A stretch of 64,000 nucleotides of DNA from Hemicordylus capensis (GCF_027244095.1 NC_069669.1:10256501-10320500), one strand, 5' to 3'. Shown: positions 43,046 through 54,465, counted from the stretch's first letter. A program made the numbers and translations. The notes: generated by a model from the sequence alone, not told the origin.

Positions 43046-43345
43046 ATATAGGAAGCTGCCATATACCGAGTCAGACCCTTGGTCTATCTAGCTCAGTATT
43101 GTCTACCCAGACTGGCAGCGGCTTCTCCAAGGTTTCAAGCAGGAGTCTCTCTCAGCACCATCTTGGAGATGCTGCCAGGGAGAGAACCTGGGACCTTCTG
43201 CATGCAAGCAGGCAGGTGCTCTTCCCAGAGCGGCCCCATCCCCTATCTTACAGCGCAGTCTCCCATTCAAAAGCAAACCAGGGCAGACCCTGCTTAGCAA
43301 AGGGGGCACTGCATGCTTACTACCTTAAGACCAGCTCTCCTGTGC
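43046..43345 (-). mobile_element. Composite 5S/tRNA-Ala SINE
   Basis: tataggaagctgccatatac through the 5S head (gaccctgcttagcaaagg). Confidence 0.9.
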
Positions 43346-44160
43346 AACCATCTGCACCGAGCCTCCTCTGCTTATCCCCGGGACAGGCCACGAGCTTTTC
43401 AGGGCTCGTGCTTTTGCTGCAGAATATGGCGGGCAGCAAAAAGGTCCCCGTGGGCCCGGCCTGGCCATCAGGCCTGATGTTGTGCAGGTGGCCAGCTCTA
43501 GGGCGAAGCACAACAGAGCCTTGCCCAGAGTCGATGCTCGCCCACCGACGGCACCTGGAACAGATCTTATGATTGCGGTGAGACACACCGGCGGTTGATT
43601 GGCAGCATGCATCCCCACCCACTGCAGTGCAGTTGCCGGAGAGCATTTGACTTGCTAAACAGAGCCCAAAATAGAGGCTCCCGAGGAACGCAGATGCTTT
43701 TTATAGCTGTGCATCAATCCAGAGAGCAGTCGCTTTCGCCAAACGGGGCTCCCTGCAGACCGACTTGAGTTCACCGCAGGGCTCCAGCGACCTCAAGAGG
43801 AAGAGGCACTTGAGGTCCACTGAGCCCCCTGCAAAAGCTGGCCTGTCCTGCTCTCGATATGCCAAAGTCAGTCGTGAAGCTCTGCACAGCTTGGATGCAC
43901 CGAGGTCATTTTGGAGCCTGGACCTAAAGGCCTTTGGAGCCGCCCCCCACCCGCTGCAAATTAAGCATCATCATGCTCGGCCGGGCAACCACACCACCTG
44001 GGACAGATGAAAGAGGATGGGGGGGGGCAGGGGCTGTGGAGGCCCTGGTCTTTGGCCCAGAAGTCCAGGGGTGAGAGCACCTCTGCAGGCCCCCTGGCAG
44101 ATGTCTGTGGTAGATGGAGGAGCAGAGATCAGCGGAAGAGTTGGCATCCTTAAGGGCCAA
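43346..44160. other. GC-moderate single-copy stretch with open frames
   Basis: Frames on both strands (for example 43320-43646 minus) show no family motif or convincing splice pattern. It could hold an unrecognised exon. Confidence 0.3.
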
Positions 44161-44164
44161 GATA

Positions 44165-44335
44165 TTTTAGTCTCCATGGTGCAGCGTAGTCCATAAGCAA
44201 ATAGGACTGAGACCCCACTGGCAGGGTTTAGAGACAGGGCCTTTTCAGTTGTGGCCCCCGGCTTTGGAATTCTCCCCAGGTGCTCCCTCCCTCAGGGTCT
44301 TTAAGAAGCACTTAAGGACCTATCTAAGTCTTAGA
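44165..44335 (+). mobile_element. L2-like LINE C-terminal fragment
   Basis: ggccttttcagttgtggccc, tttggaattctccccaggtg, tctttaagaagcacttaagg: the usual LINE C-terminal wording. Confidence 0.5.
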
Positions 44336-44850
44336 GATGCAGGGGCTTCTTGATCAGAAAGGGGTCTCTTGCTCCCCATCAAGGAGTCCCTTGTCAGACC
44401 CATAAAGTGTTTCAGGGCCAGGTTCTGCATCAAGTGTGGCCAGTTCCGCAAGCTCGTCATCTGAGGGTTTGTCTTCCGAGGAGGCCCCAGTATCCGCGGG
44501 GAGGGCCCTGACCAACAGGTCGAGGGGCTTGATCCACAGGGACCAAGATGCAAGCTTTGAAATGCCACGCTTTGCTCTGTTCACATAACAAACTCTGGTC
44601 TGGCGGAGTTTCCCTAGAACGGAAGTCTTGTGTCAACAGACCCAGCCAAGCCGAGGTCTACGTTGGCCCAGGAGAGCAGAATTCACAAAGGCTGCACTGT
44701 TGGCCTCATCAGAAGTTTATTACTATTTACAATCCTTGCATATGTTTGCCCAGGTCCCTTGATCAGATAACACCGGCTGGTTCTCCAGCTCAAGATTCCA
44801 AGACTGAAATGTGCACTGCAAAATTAAACAAACGGTTGTTAGGCGCAAAC
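44336..44850 (-). mobile_element. Possible LTR-type retroelement fragment
   Basis: An acidic short frame, a polyadenylation signal (minus strand near 44715) and the surrounding composition suggest an old, incomplete LTR-type piece. Family uncertain; a host 3' terminal exon is an alternative. Confidence 0.25.
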
Positions 44851-44976
44851 AGTAAACGCCCTAGGAGAACCGGCCACCCTGAGGTCCACTTCCCGCCTGT
44901 GAAAGGGGCAGCCGTGGGAGCTGTGTCCATTGCCTGAGAGGAAAGACAACTTTCCTTTCAGACTGCTAGGCAATAT

Positions 44977-45095
44977 AGGAACATAGAACATAGGAAGCTG
45001 CCAAAAACTGAGTCAGACCCTTGGTCCATCTAACTCAGCATTGTCTACCCAGATTGGCAGCGGCTTCTCCAAGGCTGCAGGCAGGAGTCTCTCTT
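44977..45095 (-). mobile_element. Composite SINE 3' fragment
   Basis: Doubled gaacata tail, then ggaagctgccaaaaactgag to ggcaggagtctctc. Confidence 0.82.
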
Positions 45096-45296
45096 TGCAC
45101 TCCTTGCAAAGCTTGAAAGAAGTATGAGGAGAGGGTACTGGCAGGGCTGGCCCTAGTGGCTTTGGCACCATAGGCCAAGTTTGATTTTGCCCCTGTCCCA
45201 GCTGAGAAGTGTGGAGCTTTAACTTGAGCCACCCAGGCTCAAGGTCAAATGACCAGCCCATGTGGGTGACCAGGGAATGACTAGCCCCTGATGCAT

Positions 45297-45580
45297 AGGA
45301 ACATAGGAAGCCACCATATACTGAGTCAGACCATTGGTCTATCTAGCTCAGGATTGTCTTCACAGACTGGCAGCGGCTTCTCCAAGGTTGCAGGCAGGAA
45401 TCTCGCTCAGCCCTTAGAGAAGCCAGGGAGGGAACTTGAAACCTTCTGCTTTTCCCGGAGCGGCTCCATCCCCTGAGGGGAATATCTTGCAGTGCTCACA
45501 CATCAATGCAACTAGGGCAGACCCTGCTTAGTTAAGGGGACAAGTCATGCTTGCTACCATAAGACCAGCTCTCCTCTCCT
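45297..45580 (-). mobile_element. Composite 5S/tRNA-Ala SINE
   Basis: aggaacataggaagccacca to the 5S head gaccctgcttagttaagg. Confidence 0.9.
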
Positions 45581-45804
45581 GATGGTTTGGGAATCCACTA
45601 GTGGGAGAGAGTTCCCAGTCTATGATGAGGTCAAAACCCTTCAGAGGTGAAAAGACGCTGCTGTTGATCTGGAAATCTGGCCTGAGACCAATTTTTTTTT
45701 TTGAGGGGGGGATGAATGCTGAAGCAGGCAAATCATATCCAAGCGAGGGAGTGCAGCTGATGAGAACAGCCATTTCTTGGGGGCTGAGGTGCAATGAGAT
45801 AAGA

Positions 45805-45907
45805 AGTGGGGTTTCCCAGAGGCATCTGGTGGGCCACTGTGGGAAACAGGATGCTGGACTAGATGGGCCTTGGGCCTGATCCAGCAGGGCTGTTCTTACG
45901 TCCTTAT
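45805..45907 (+). mobile_element. CR1-like LINE 3' end
   Basis: gtgggccactgtgggaaaca, ctagatgggccttgggcctg, gctgttcttacgtccttatg: the canonical 3' tail with 8-bp-like repeats. Confidence 0.85.
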
Positions 45908-46379
45908 GCAATAGGAGAGGGAGAGAAAGAATAACTCGCAGTGCTATATTTTGGCACTGTTTATGCTCCTCCCAGGAATCGGTGCCTTAGGCGCCAACCC
46001 AGATCTGGTTAGTGGATGAACCGGCCCAGGCTACTGACAACCTCCTCGCCCCCTCCCCCACTTTCGAAGCTTGCAAGGGTTGGTTTTGAAAGAGGGCCGC
46101 CCCCCCCACCAGGGATGTGGGGCAAGGCTGATTTTGGCACCTGGCACGACGACCCCTTGGCCTGCCCCAGGGAAGACCCATCTTATCTGTCAGGTACCTT
46201 GCTATCACAGAAGGGGCTTTCTGTCTGCCCAACTGGGCCCTCTGGAAACTCACCCACATGGCCGCACTCCCGGGTAAGCAGCAGCAAAGGAATGCATGGC
46301 AATCAGCCCTCGGCGGGCCCGTTTGCCAAACACGCTCTAAGCCGTCTCCCGGGAAGAAATGATTAGGCACACACGATTG

Positions 46380-47330
46380 TGTCGAACATTCATTTAATCT
46401 TGTTCTCAGTCCAAAAGAACAGGAGGAGGAAATAGCCACGTACCAAACCAAAAAAAAAAAAAAAAGTGATGGATGTGTTCAGAGCAAGACGGAGAACTGG
46501 ACTTTTTCCATCTGCCGTTTGGGATCACCGGGTGAGTCAAAAGGAGAGCCTTGGGGGAGACAAGTGGTAACCATGGAGATGTTTCTTCATCCCAGCACAA
46601 GAACATCGAGGCTCACCACCCAGGTGTGATAATGATCTCTTTCCACTTGCATTCAACCGGTATGCAATCAAATGCATCTTGGGTTGTTTATTACCCACCC
46701 TCCCTAGGCCCCTGTCTTGTTCTAATGCACCTCAAAAGGTAGACCCCATTGTCGTTATGGGCCCCATTTAATGTGACATGGCCAGAGGAAAGCACTTACC
46801 CAGAGAAATATTCCGAGCAGCTGGTGTCATGTTTAAAAGGCTCTAAGTGTGTTTGCCAGTCCCAAGCATGCAGCGGTAAAACGCCACCAATTTGTGGCCC
46901 AGGAGGATGCGCGGCTTCCATTTTAACAACGCAGCACGCACATGGCTGGCAGAGGCACTTAGGAGCACCTTTTAAATGCAACACTGCTCGCACTGGAAAA
47001 GCCTTTTTAATTCAACAAGGACTGGCTGTCGATTCAAGAGTGGTTATTTCAGACTAGTCATCTGCATTGTAACTCATTAAGCTGAGATAGATTTGCCTCT
47101 GAGCAGCATATCGGTAGAAGCGCCAATCAGAGATACAGGAGAAAGTGGAAGAGAAAGTTAGTATTTAATAAACACAAGTTGCCACTTACTGCAGGAAGGG
47201 AAGTCCATCTCCACAATGAGCTTTTTCAGTTCCTCTTGCAGCAACTCACCAGAATCAAAATCATGCCCCAAAACAAGGAAATGTGGCTTTGACATGAGGG
47301 GACTGCTCTCTCTAAATTCTTTAACTCTCA
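46380..47330. other. Repeat-poor stretch, candidate conserved non-coding DNA
   Basis: Apart from a poly-A run (46450-46465) no repeat is recognised. 46740-47100 is single-copy-looking, with AT-rich words such as gcctttttaattcaac. Confidence 0.3.
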
Positions 47331-47340
47331 CTTTAGCAGT

Positions 47341-47560
47341 CTCACTATGCCGTCACAATGGGTCCAGGATCCCTGATTGGCTGTGACTGGCAATCTCATA
47401 ATGCTACCAGATTGGGACTCTAGGATCCCTGATTGGCTGTGATCAGCAATCTCATGCTGATTCTGTTGAGTCCAGGATCCCTGACTGGTTGTGATTGGCA
47501 ATCTCACAATGCCATCATGTTGGGTTCAGGACCCCTGACTGGCTGTGATCAAGTGCTCAG
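47341..47560. repeat. Minisatellite: four diverged units of about 54 bp with CCAAT boxes
   Basis: Units begin near 47341, 47395, 47451 and 47503. Each has aggatccctgattggctgtg-like sequence and most end gcaatctca. ATTGG (inverted CCAAT) occurs up to twice per unit. Confidence 0.85.
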
Positions 47561-47579
47561 CCAATTGGAGAGCATATAA

Positions 47580-48620
47580 CCAGCACAAAATAATAACATG
47601 GTGGCATTTTGTTTTTAGAACACAAAGTGAAATTTTATTTTATTTTTTAAAATAGTTTTGCACTGAAGCAGTTGCTGAAAAGGAGCAGCAAAAAAGAGGC
47701 AAATAGGTGTGCAAAAGTTAATCTAGGGGGGAGAGCAGTCTAAGGTCGTCCCAAGATGCCAAAGATGTTCACATACAATGCAGCTCTGCTGACTTATTAA
47801 TGGGAGAAAGCTCTCCTGATAAGGCAGCTTTGCTCTCCTTTCCACAAAAGACTTGGGAAGCAGCAAGTGCTCAAGGAACATAGGCTTCCTTGAGTACCCG
47901 AGTGGCTTCTCTGGCATGATAAGGCCTACTGTATGCATGCAGGAGAATGAGATGGTAAGTGGGAAGCTGAGATGGCAGAACAGACTGTACCATTTCAAAT
48001 GGTGGGGGGAGGCAATGGGGGAATACCACTTTTGAATGTTGCTCCCTGCAATAAATGCCCTGCAAATGGCAACCTAAGCTGAGACCTGTGCCCATTCTGC
48101 TGGCTTTCTACTTGCAGGGTGTTTTCCACACAGGGCAAAATTCAAAAAGTGATCACCCACGTGCAGTCCACAGTGGTACAGTCCTTTCTACTAGTTCAGC
48201 CGCACTCTACCACCAGCTTATTCGGCTGCTGTCGGGACTCACCCAGTCCGATGCAGAGGAGGCGTTCTTGGAGGTCCAAGAGCCTCAGGCCCTGATCCAA
48301 GCCAGAACTTGTTGCCTCTTCTTCCGTTGGCCCTTCAGAGGGGCCCTGCAGACCGGCTGCCCAGACATCTGAAATCTGATAACCGTAGAAATTCTGCCAT
48401 TGCTCCCTCTCAGCAGAATGGCTGCTCTGAACATTCCGACCCTTCTCTCTCTTCCCTTCCTGCTGAAGGCATTTGGCAATGACTGATAGTTTCTGAAGGC
48501 AGCAGAAACAGAGACCGATGGCAAGACCTCTATGGATAATAAGGCATAAAACCAAACTATCCTATGGTGCTCCCTCTCTTGCTGGGGATAGCCTAGTTTG
48601 TTCATTCATTTATTTATCAA
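47580..48620. other. Stretch without a recognised gene
   Basis: Lies downstream of the MYADM stop. Frames on the minus strand (48196-48605) lack family motifs. 48184-48560 could be an old retroelement remnant. Confidence 0.3.
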
Positions 48621-48627
48621 TCATATT

Positions 48628-48628
<1 letters not shown>

Positions 48629-48671
<43 letters not shown>
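48629..48671. repeat. (GA)n microsatellite
   Basis: GA run of about 43 bp next to a Sauria SINE. Confidence 0.96.
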
Positions 48672-48673
<2 letters not shown>

Positions 48674-48679
48674 TGCGGT

Positions 48680-48935
48680 GTAAAGTAAAGTAAAGTTGTG
48701 CCGTCGAGTCGGTGTCGACTCCTGGTGCCCACAGAGCCCTGTGGTTGTCTTAGAATACAGGAGGGGTTTACCATTGTCATCTCCCACACAGTATGAGATA
48801 CCTTTCAGCATCTTCCTATATCACTGCTGTCCGATATAGGAGTTTCTCATATTCCGGGAAACACACCAGCGGGGATTCGAACCAGCAGCCTCTTGCTCGC
48901 TAGGCAAGTCATTTCCCTGCTGCACCGTTAGCTGG
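48680..48935 (-). mobile_element. Sauria SINE, full length
   Basis: ttgtgccgtcgagtcggtgt (end), catcttcctatatcactgc (core), ggggattcgaaccagc (box B). Confidence 0.92.
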
Positions 48936-48939
48936 CTTC

Positions 48940-49685
48940 CATTGTTTAAAAATACAACGGTAAAAACAGTTACAACCGTTAAAATGTTTTTAACTAAAAG
49001 CTTGAGAAAAAACAGGCCTTAAGGGTCTTTTCGAAGGGAGCCGAGATGGTGGAGCTCTTGTTTTGACAGGGGACGCATCCTAGAGCCCAGGGGCAGCCGC
49101 AGAAGGCCTGGGTCTGAGTAGCCACCAAACAAGCCAGTGGCAACCACACCCGGGCTTCCCCAGATGATCTCAATGGGCGGCGGAATTCATGACAGAGTTG
49201 GCGCTCTTGTAAGTAAGCAGCAGCCCAGCGTCGAAGCAAACCGCTCTACACATTCAGTGCGATCGTGAGGTAAAACGGTCCTCTGAATCCATTGGGAAAG
49301 TCATTTTGCCTCATGTTTTGCCACACATTTACCACAGATCCACACCCAATGTATACTGATTGATGAAAAAAATATTTCCACTCCGCTTCTCCACGCTTGG
49401 TCTTCAAGGCACTATGTGGAATGAACCCTTGGCAGAGCAATAAAGATATTTCCCCTCAATCTATCTTGAGGTGAGGGTGCTTACCTCAGAGTACTTTGGA
49501 CCTCTCTCTCTGGACTTTCTATATATTTCTGCCAAGCGCTAGTAAGACTTTTATCACCCAACAAGTGTCGAGGAGTGGGGAAATGTGTTTAGGTCTCCAC
49601 GCAAGTCAAAAGGTCTAAGATTTCGTGGTGGCATGTTTAGCCATGATAGGCTTCTGGTGTTCTATTCCCTCATTCTCTATGTATG
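48940..49685. other. Stretch downstream of MYADM without a recognised feature
   Basis: No exon, RNA or clear repeat recognised. Confidence 0.4.
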
Positions 49686-49882
49686 CATTACTACATTCAT
49701 ATCCTATTCTTCCTCCAAGGAGCCCAGAATGGTGAACATGGTTATACTTATCCTCACAAGGTAGGTTAGGCTGAGAGAGAAGCGACTGGCCCAGAGTCAT
49801 ACAATTGGTTTCATGGCTGAACAGGGACTCGGGGGCTTCTTGGACCTAGTTCAACACTCTAACCACTACACCACACTGCTTC
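49686..49882 (-). mobile_element. CORE-SINE (MIR-like)
   Basis: catatcctattcttcctcca, aaggtaggttaggctgagag, actggcccagagtcat, ctaaccactacaccacactg. Confidence 0.75.
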
Positions 49883-50293
49883 ACCCCTGCACTCTACTCC
49901 CCTTTCTCGCAGTCTTTCCCCTTCCTTATCTCTGGACAGTTGCCATTTCTCTAAACACCTGATACAGGCACTGAAAAGTGGATTTTGCCCTAATCTTTCC
50001 CCCCACCCCACCCGGAACAACCATAACCAGGGCCCATAGTGACATTCCTAATGACTCCTAATGATTGATGGGGACTTGGGAGCAGGTCCGTCAAGAATCA
50101 AGAGCCATCTCTAGTAATATAGCCCAATCTCAAGGCAAGGGTGGGGGGAAAGCCATACAAAGAACAAAATTCCCAACAAATCAATCCACACCTCAGAACC
50201 AGCCCTCAGGCAAACTCTTGGGGCAACCTTTATCCTTACATTCCGGACAAGGCCTGTATCCCAAGTGAGTTCACTTCTCTCCAGCCAAGCAGC

Positions 50294-51163
50294 CTAAGTG
50301 GACGTGGTCACGAAAACCATCTTGGAAGAGTACACCAGGTCCACGAGGTAAGCGATGAAGTTGAAGATCGTGAGGAAGGTCACCCCTAAGCAATTGTTCG
50401 CCTGAGGGCATGTGCTACAGATGTGGGGGAACTTCTTGAAGCAATACACTGGCCATACCACGACGGCGGTTATGTACATAAGTGCTGCCAATAAGCTGTA
50501 CCCCACCATGGCCTTCTCCAGCGGGAAGGGCAGGGACCCCAGGCAACGTCCAATGCTGAGGATGATAATCAGCAGTGTGACAATGAAGCAGATGCAGTAG
50601 ACCGCCAGGCACCACTGAAGTCCAGCATAGTTCCTATAGATTCTTCCATAGTCCGCCAGGGAGAAGATGAGACAAGCCACGTAGGCTTCGAACACCTTCA
50701 GGAGGCCTGGGATGGTGGACAGAAAGCTGCTGATCTCTCCCCACTTGGCTCGGGTCAAGCCCACTTCGACAGCGTAGGCGATGAAGCAGAGGCAAGACAT
50801 GGCGGTGGCAGCCCCCTCGTAGCTGCAGTCGCGGCTTCGGCAAGCATTGGGTATGTAGACCGAAGGATAGATGATGGACGTGGAGAAGATCATGAGAGCA
50901 GCCAGCATGGAGAAGGCGGAGGTGAAGTCGGCCCAGGAGATGGGCAGTGCCTGGGCCAGGCCGATGAGTTCCAGAAGGATGATGAAGACGGAGACGGAGA
51001 AGCAGAAGCACCATGTAAACATGCACCACACGCCATTGGAGCCCTGGTAGCTGTGGTGGACGGCCACCAGGCTGAAGGCGGTGCAGGAAAGGAAGATCTC
51101 AAAGAACCGCACGATCCCCACTGGCGAGATCAGGGAGCGGGGGTTGGGCTCGAGCGTTGGCAT
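50294..51163 (-). CDS. MYADM: MYADM-like (myeloid-associated differentiation marker) tetraspan MARVEL protein
   Basis: An uninterrupted frame of 289 codons plus TAG. The protein is hydrophobic throughout and fits the MYADM plan of two tandem MARVEL domains (about eight membrane spans). Family landmarks include MFTWCFCFSV (48-57), SIIYP (96-100), AYAVEVGLTRAKWGEI (129-144), IPGLLKVFEAYVACLIF (151-167), WCLAVYCICFI (184-194) and a C-terminal AYLVDLVYSSKMVFV. MYADM family members sit in cholesterol-rich plasma membrane domains and affect Rac1 targeting and endothelial barrier function. I chose the Met at 51163 because it has a good Kozak context (GCACCATGC), family homology begins there, and a plausible acceptor (tcctctgcggcag) lies just upstream, matching the family's non-coding 5' exon plus single coding exon. 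The frame stays open 93 codons further up, without family similarity. Confidence 0.93.
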   Translation of the reverse strand: MPTLEPNPRSLISPVGIVRFFEIFLSCTAFSLVAVHHSYQGSNGVWCMFTWCFCFSVSVFIILLELIGLAQALPISWADFTSAFSMLAALMIFSTSIIYPSVYIPNACRSRDCSYEGAATAMSCLCFIAYAVEVGLTRAKWGEISSFLSTIPGLLKVFEAYVACLIFSLADYGRIYRNYAGLQWCLAVYCICFIVTLLIIILSIGRCLGSLPFPLEKAMVGYSLLAALMYITAVVVWPVYCFKKFPHICSTCPQANNCLGVTFLTIFNFIAYLVDLVYSSKMVFVTTST

Positions 51164-51585
51164 GGTGCCCCTGCCGCAGAGGAGCTGCGGCCTCCCAACG
51201 TGCTGGCACCGGGATGGAGCGTCGCTTGGTACAGGGCGAGGAGCTGGAGTGAGACCAATGAGCTGGCAACCGAGTGTGTGTGGCACAGTCTGAGACGCAC
51301 GCCCAGCTGGGGTGGATACAATTGGCTCTCCCTCCTTGGCTAGGGGAGGACATTGGGCCACGAGTCGCCAATCAGAGGGGCAGGTGGTGACGGGACGTTT
51401 TCTGCCTTTGTGGAACTCAGAGGAAATATGAGGAGAGAACACACCCTATAGAGCTCAACAGCCACCAGAATCGTTCTACACGGCCCCTCCCTCCTGGGTG
51501 CTTGCTGTTCAAACTCTCTTAAGACAGGTGTGTTGTTTCTGGAAGACAATACTTTAGGCTGTGTTCTGCCACTGCACCAGGAAGC

Positions 51586-51607
51586 TGTGTGTGTGTGTGT
51601 GTGTGTG
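51586..51607. repeat. (GT)n microsatellite upstream of MYADM
   Basis: GT run of about 22 bp. Confidence 0.9.
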
Positions 51608-52149
51608 ATGGAGGGGTGGGGAGAAACTGGGTTTGGATGTCGAAACCTTGGGTTTCATGCTTCTCTTCGCCCAGCTCAGGAAACCTGTGCAGGGCAGCTG
51701 GTAGATGATTAATGAGAGAGGCGATTAAAAAGTAACCTTGCCCTGGCTGAGTGGCATCTCCATAGCTACAGGTAACAAACAATGTTGGGGTTCTTGTAGC
51801 TCAGAGTTTCTCAACCTTTTAAAAAACCCCACCAGAGTATACTTTATACTTTCTGCCTCAAACATTCAGCTCAGGGACCTCATAGAGATTTTGAGTGTGT
51901 TTGATTGTAAATGTGTGTGTGAGTACGCACACATGAATGTAAATGCTACAGTTATGAGAGGCTACTCCAGGCACTGGCTTACATCCAGACTCTGTTACTC
52001 AGGAGTACTCCCACTGAAATTCATAGGAGAAGCAAACTTGTCCCATTAATCTCAATCAGGCTTATGAGTAACTAAGCGTGGATGTGAGCCGGTGATTGGA
52101 ATAGCCTATCTCCCTAACTGCAAAAATTAAATTGGAATTTCTTTAATTA

Positions 52150-52219
52150 GTATGTATGTATGTATGTATGACATTTCTATACCACCCCATCCAAGAGCTC
52201 TGGGCGGTGCTTTGTATAT

Positions 52220-52252
<33 letters not shown>
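52150..52252. repeat. (TATG)n and (GA)n microsatellites with a short L2-like piece
   Basis: tatgtatgtatg near 52151, a gacatttctataccacccca phrase, then a GA run at 52224-52250. Confidence 0.8.
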
Positions 52253-52253
<1 letters not shown>

Positions 52254-52282
52254 TGTTATAGTTGTGAGATGGGCGGCTATCC

Positions 52283-52640
52283 CAGTCAGTGACTGGTTTA
52301 CAACCAGTTTAAGTTACATAAGCAGGCTTATTGAAATTAACGGGACAAGTATATTTGCCCCATTAATTTCAATGGGCGTACTGAAGCCTGTCAATCAGGC
52401 TGTGAGGAGGGGTATACTGAGCTTCAGCACATAGCCAGCCAATCCGGAGCAGAGGAGGAGGGTCTTCACCCTCCTCCCTCGCCTTCTGCAGTGGACACAT
52501 CGCTGAGGATGCATTGGCTTCAAGCCAGCAGTCCTCAGATGGGAAACAAACAGCGTGGTTGCAGTTTGAGGAATCAGGAGGGCTCTGACTGAGCACCCCC
52601 TGAGTATTCTTCAAATACCCATAGGGGTACAAGTACCACC
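52283..52640 (-). repeat. Unclassified dispersed repeat, copy 2
   Basis: The reverse complement aligns with 968-1315 (shared CAGCGATGTGTCC, GATTGGCTGGCTATGTGCTG). A partial relative lies at 51960-52110 (plus). Confidence 0.6.
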
Positions 52641-52656
52641 TGCTGGCAACCTATGG

Positions 52657-52778
52657 TCTACACTGTCTGGCAGTAGCTCTCCGGGATTTTAAACTGGGGT
52701 TTCTAGAGATGCCAGGGATTGAATCTGAGACCTTCTGTATGCAAAGTGGGTGCTCTGCCACTGAGATATGCCCCCCCA
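52657..52778 (-). mobile_element. tRNA-Ala SINE fragment
   Basis: ccagggattgaatctgagac (box B) and tctgccactgagatatgccc (box A side). Confidence 0.75.
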
Positions 52779-52848
52779 CCCCAGTAAAATTCTCCCGAAA
52801 GTATACATAGAATAGCAGCCTATATCTACTTACTCTGTAATAGCTTGT

Positions 52849-53199
52849 AGGGTATGTGCAAATCAATTTGAATTCGAACAGACTTGACTCAAATCTGAAT
52901 GATTTGAGTGATTCAAATTTGAATCAGATCACTCTTAAAAGGGCAATTTGGTTCCAACTCCGATGGAATTTTTGAATTTGGATTCGAAGTTATTTGAGAG
53001 TCATTAGGCACCGTAAAAAAAAAAAAAACCCATTCAGGCCTACTGATTGGTTTTTAAAAGCACCAAAACAGGGTCAAATTTATTCAAATCCAACTCAAAA
53101 TCGAATCGAATGTTCAAACCAGATTCGAATTTGATTCGGATTCAAAATGAATTTTCGGAATTCGGTTCAAATGTGAAACGAATTGAAAAATTCATTCTG
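52849..53199 (+). mobile_element. AATTCGAA-rich hAT-like element with perfect 8-bp target duplication
   Basis: TAGCTTGT occurs at 52841-52848 and 53200-53207, exactly flanking a 351-bp element from agggtatgtgcaaatcaatt to gaaaaattcattctg. An 8-bp duplication is typical of hAT transposons. No transposase, so non-autonomous. Confidence 0.85.
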
Positions 53200-53719
53200 T
53201 AGCTTGTCCTGCTCTGACTTCTGATGAAGGATGTGCTAATAAACAGATCATAATTTTTTAAAACACCAAAATACCAACCATGCAATGCTTAATGTGCGTG
53301 TGTGTGCACACGGTGGGTGGGGGGAGACTCTGCTACATAGATCAAATTTGTAGCAATGAATGTGGCCATTTGTACTTTGGAAGGGTGTATGATGAGAGGT
53401 AGGAAAACCTCCACGCCCAGCCTGCCTTACATTCTTTCAACAACAGGGCATCTGGGCAGACCCAGTTTCCCCAAAGCCTCCTTTGTTCTCAGAGCACATA
53501 AGGGTGTTTGCAACTACCAAGCCCAGATATGGCAGAACAAAGAAATCCGTTTATTTCAGGGATTGGTGTGGCTGATTAAAACACCTGGAATTTTTTTTTT
53601 TAAGGGAGTTCTAAGCAGGTTATGGAATGCGGTTCTTGTGTCTTCTCTGCAACAGGTTGCATAGCTATGAAAGATAGAGTGGGCTTGACTTGCTCTCCCC
53701 GCAGACGATCAGGCAGCTA

Positions 53720-54465
53720 GTCCTGGGTGGCCAGATCAGCCGCCCACACGATTACCCGCTCCGTCACTGAGCTGGTTGGGGCGGTGGGGATTGGGGCCCT
53801 CCCGGCCCCCGGATGTCCCAGAATGCCCTACGCAAATGCACGGGAGGCTGCTGGGAGGTTTGTTGTTGCCTCCCCATTGGGGGGTCTCCTTGTGTGTTGC
53901 CATGTGCGGAGCCACAGCACAGCGACATACAATCACGTAAACGGGGTTAGTGGAGCATGTAACCTCATTTGGGGGGGCAATTAAGCAAGCTTGCTACCGG
54001 GAGCCACCCGGGCTCCCCTTACCCAGATTTCTGTAGATCGTGAGAATAACCTCATATTGTACTGTGGCTGGGTTCACACAGTCACACGGATCCTGATGAA
54101 ATGTTAATCAGGATTAGTGAGCCTAGCAGAGCTGATTATGTGAATGGCAAATTTCAGCGCAATCCTGGCCAAACTGCTCAGCCAACCAAACCTAACTCCA
54201 GATTGTGAGAATCAGCCCATCATGCAGTCGGCAGAGTGGAGCCTTCAGTCATGCATAACACTGTGGTCTGTTCACACAATCATTCAAACCTAGGTTTAAT
54301 GTTGGTTACTGACATTAGTGTGACTGTGTGACCCCACACCAAGGCGAGAATCTCTGGTTCTTCTCAGGCCATAAGACACCTTGGTGTGGGTTCACACAAT
54401 CACACGGATGTTGGCAACTCACATTAATCCTAGACTTGAATGGTTGTGTGAACCAGACCAGGGTA
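53720..54465. mobile_element. Cluster of ttcacac-bordered unclassified elements
   Basis: gttcacacagtcacacggat (54071), gttcacacaatcattcaaac (54271), gttcacacaatcacacggat (54390) and an inverted ggttgtgtgaaccag (54440). Related words occur at 31258. Probably non-autonomous DNA transposons. Confidence 0.45.

Noticed and set aside
44354-44584. Acidic 76-codon minus-strand frame (SSEDKPSDDELAEL)
   Set aside because: It looks like part of a decayed LTR-type piece rather than a host gene. Evidence is too weak for a gene call.
50412-51343. Plus-strand and shifted minus-strand frames across MYADM
   Set aside because: Shadows of the MYADM coding frame.
51164-51442. 93-codon N-terminal extension of the MYADM frame
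   Set aside because: No family similarity. The family start with good Kozak context is at 51163 and a splice acceptor lies just upstream.
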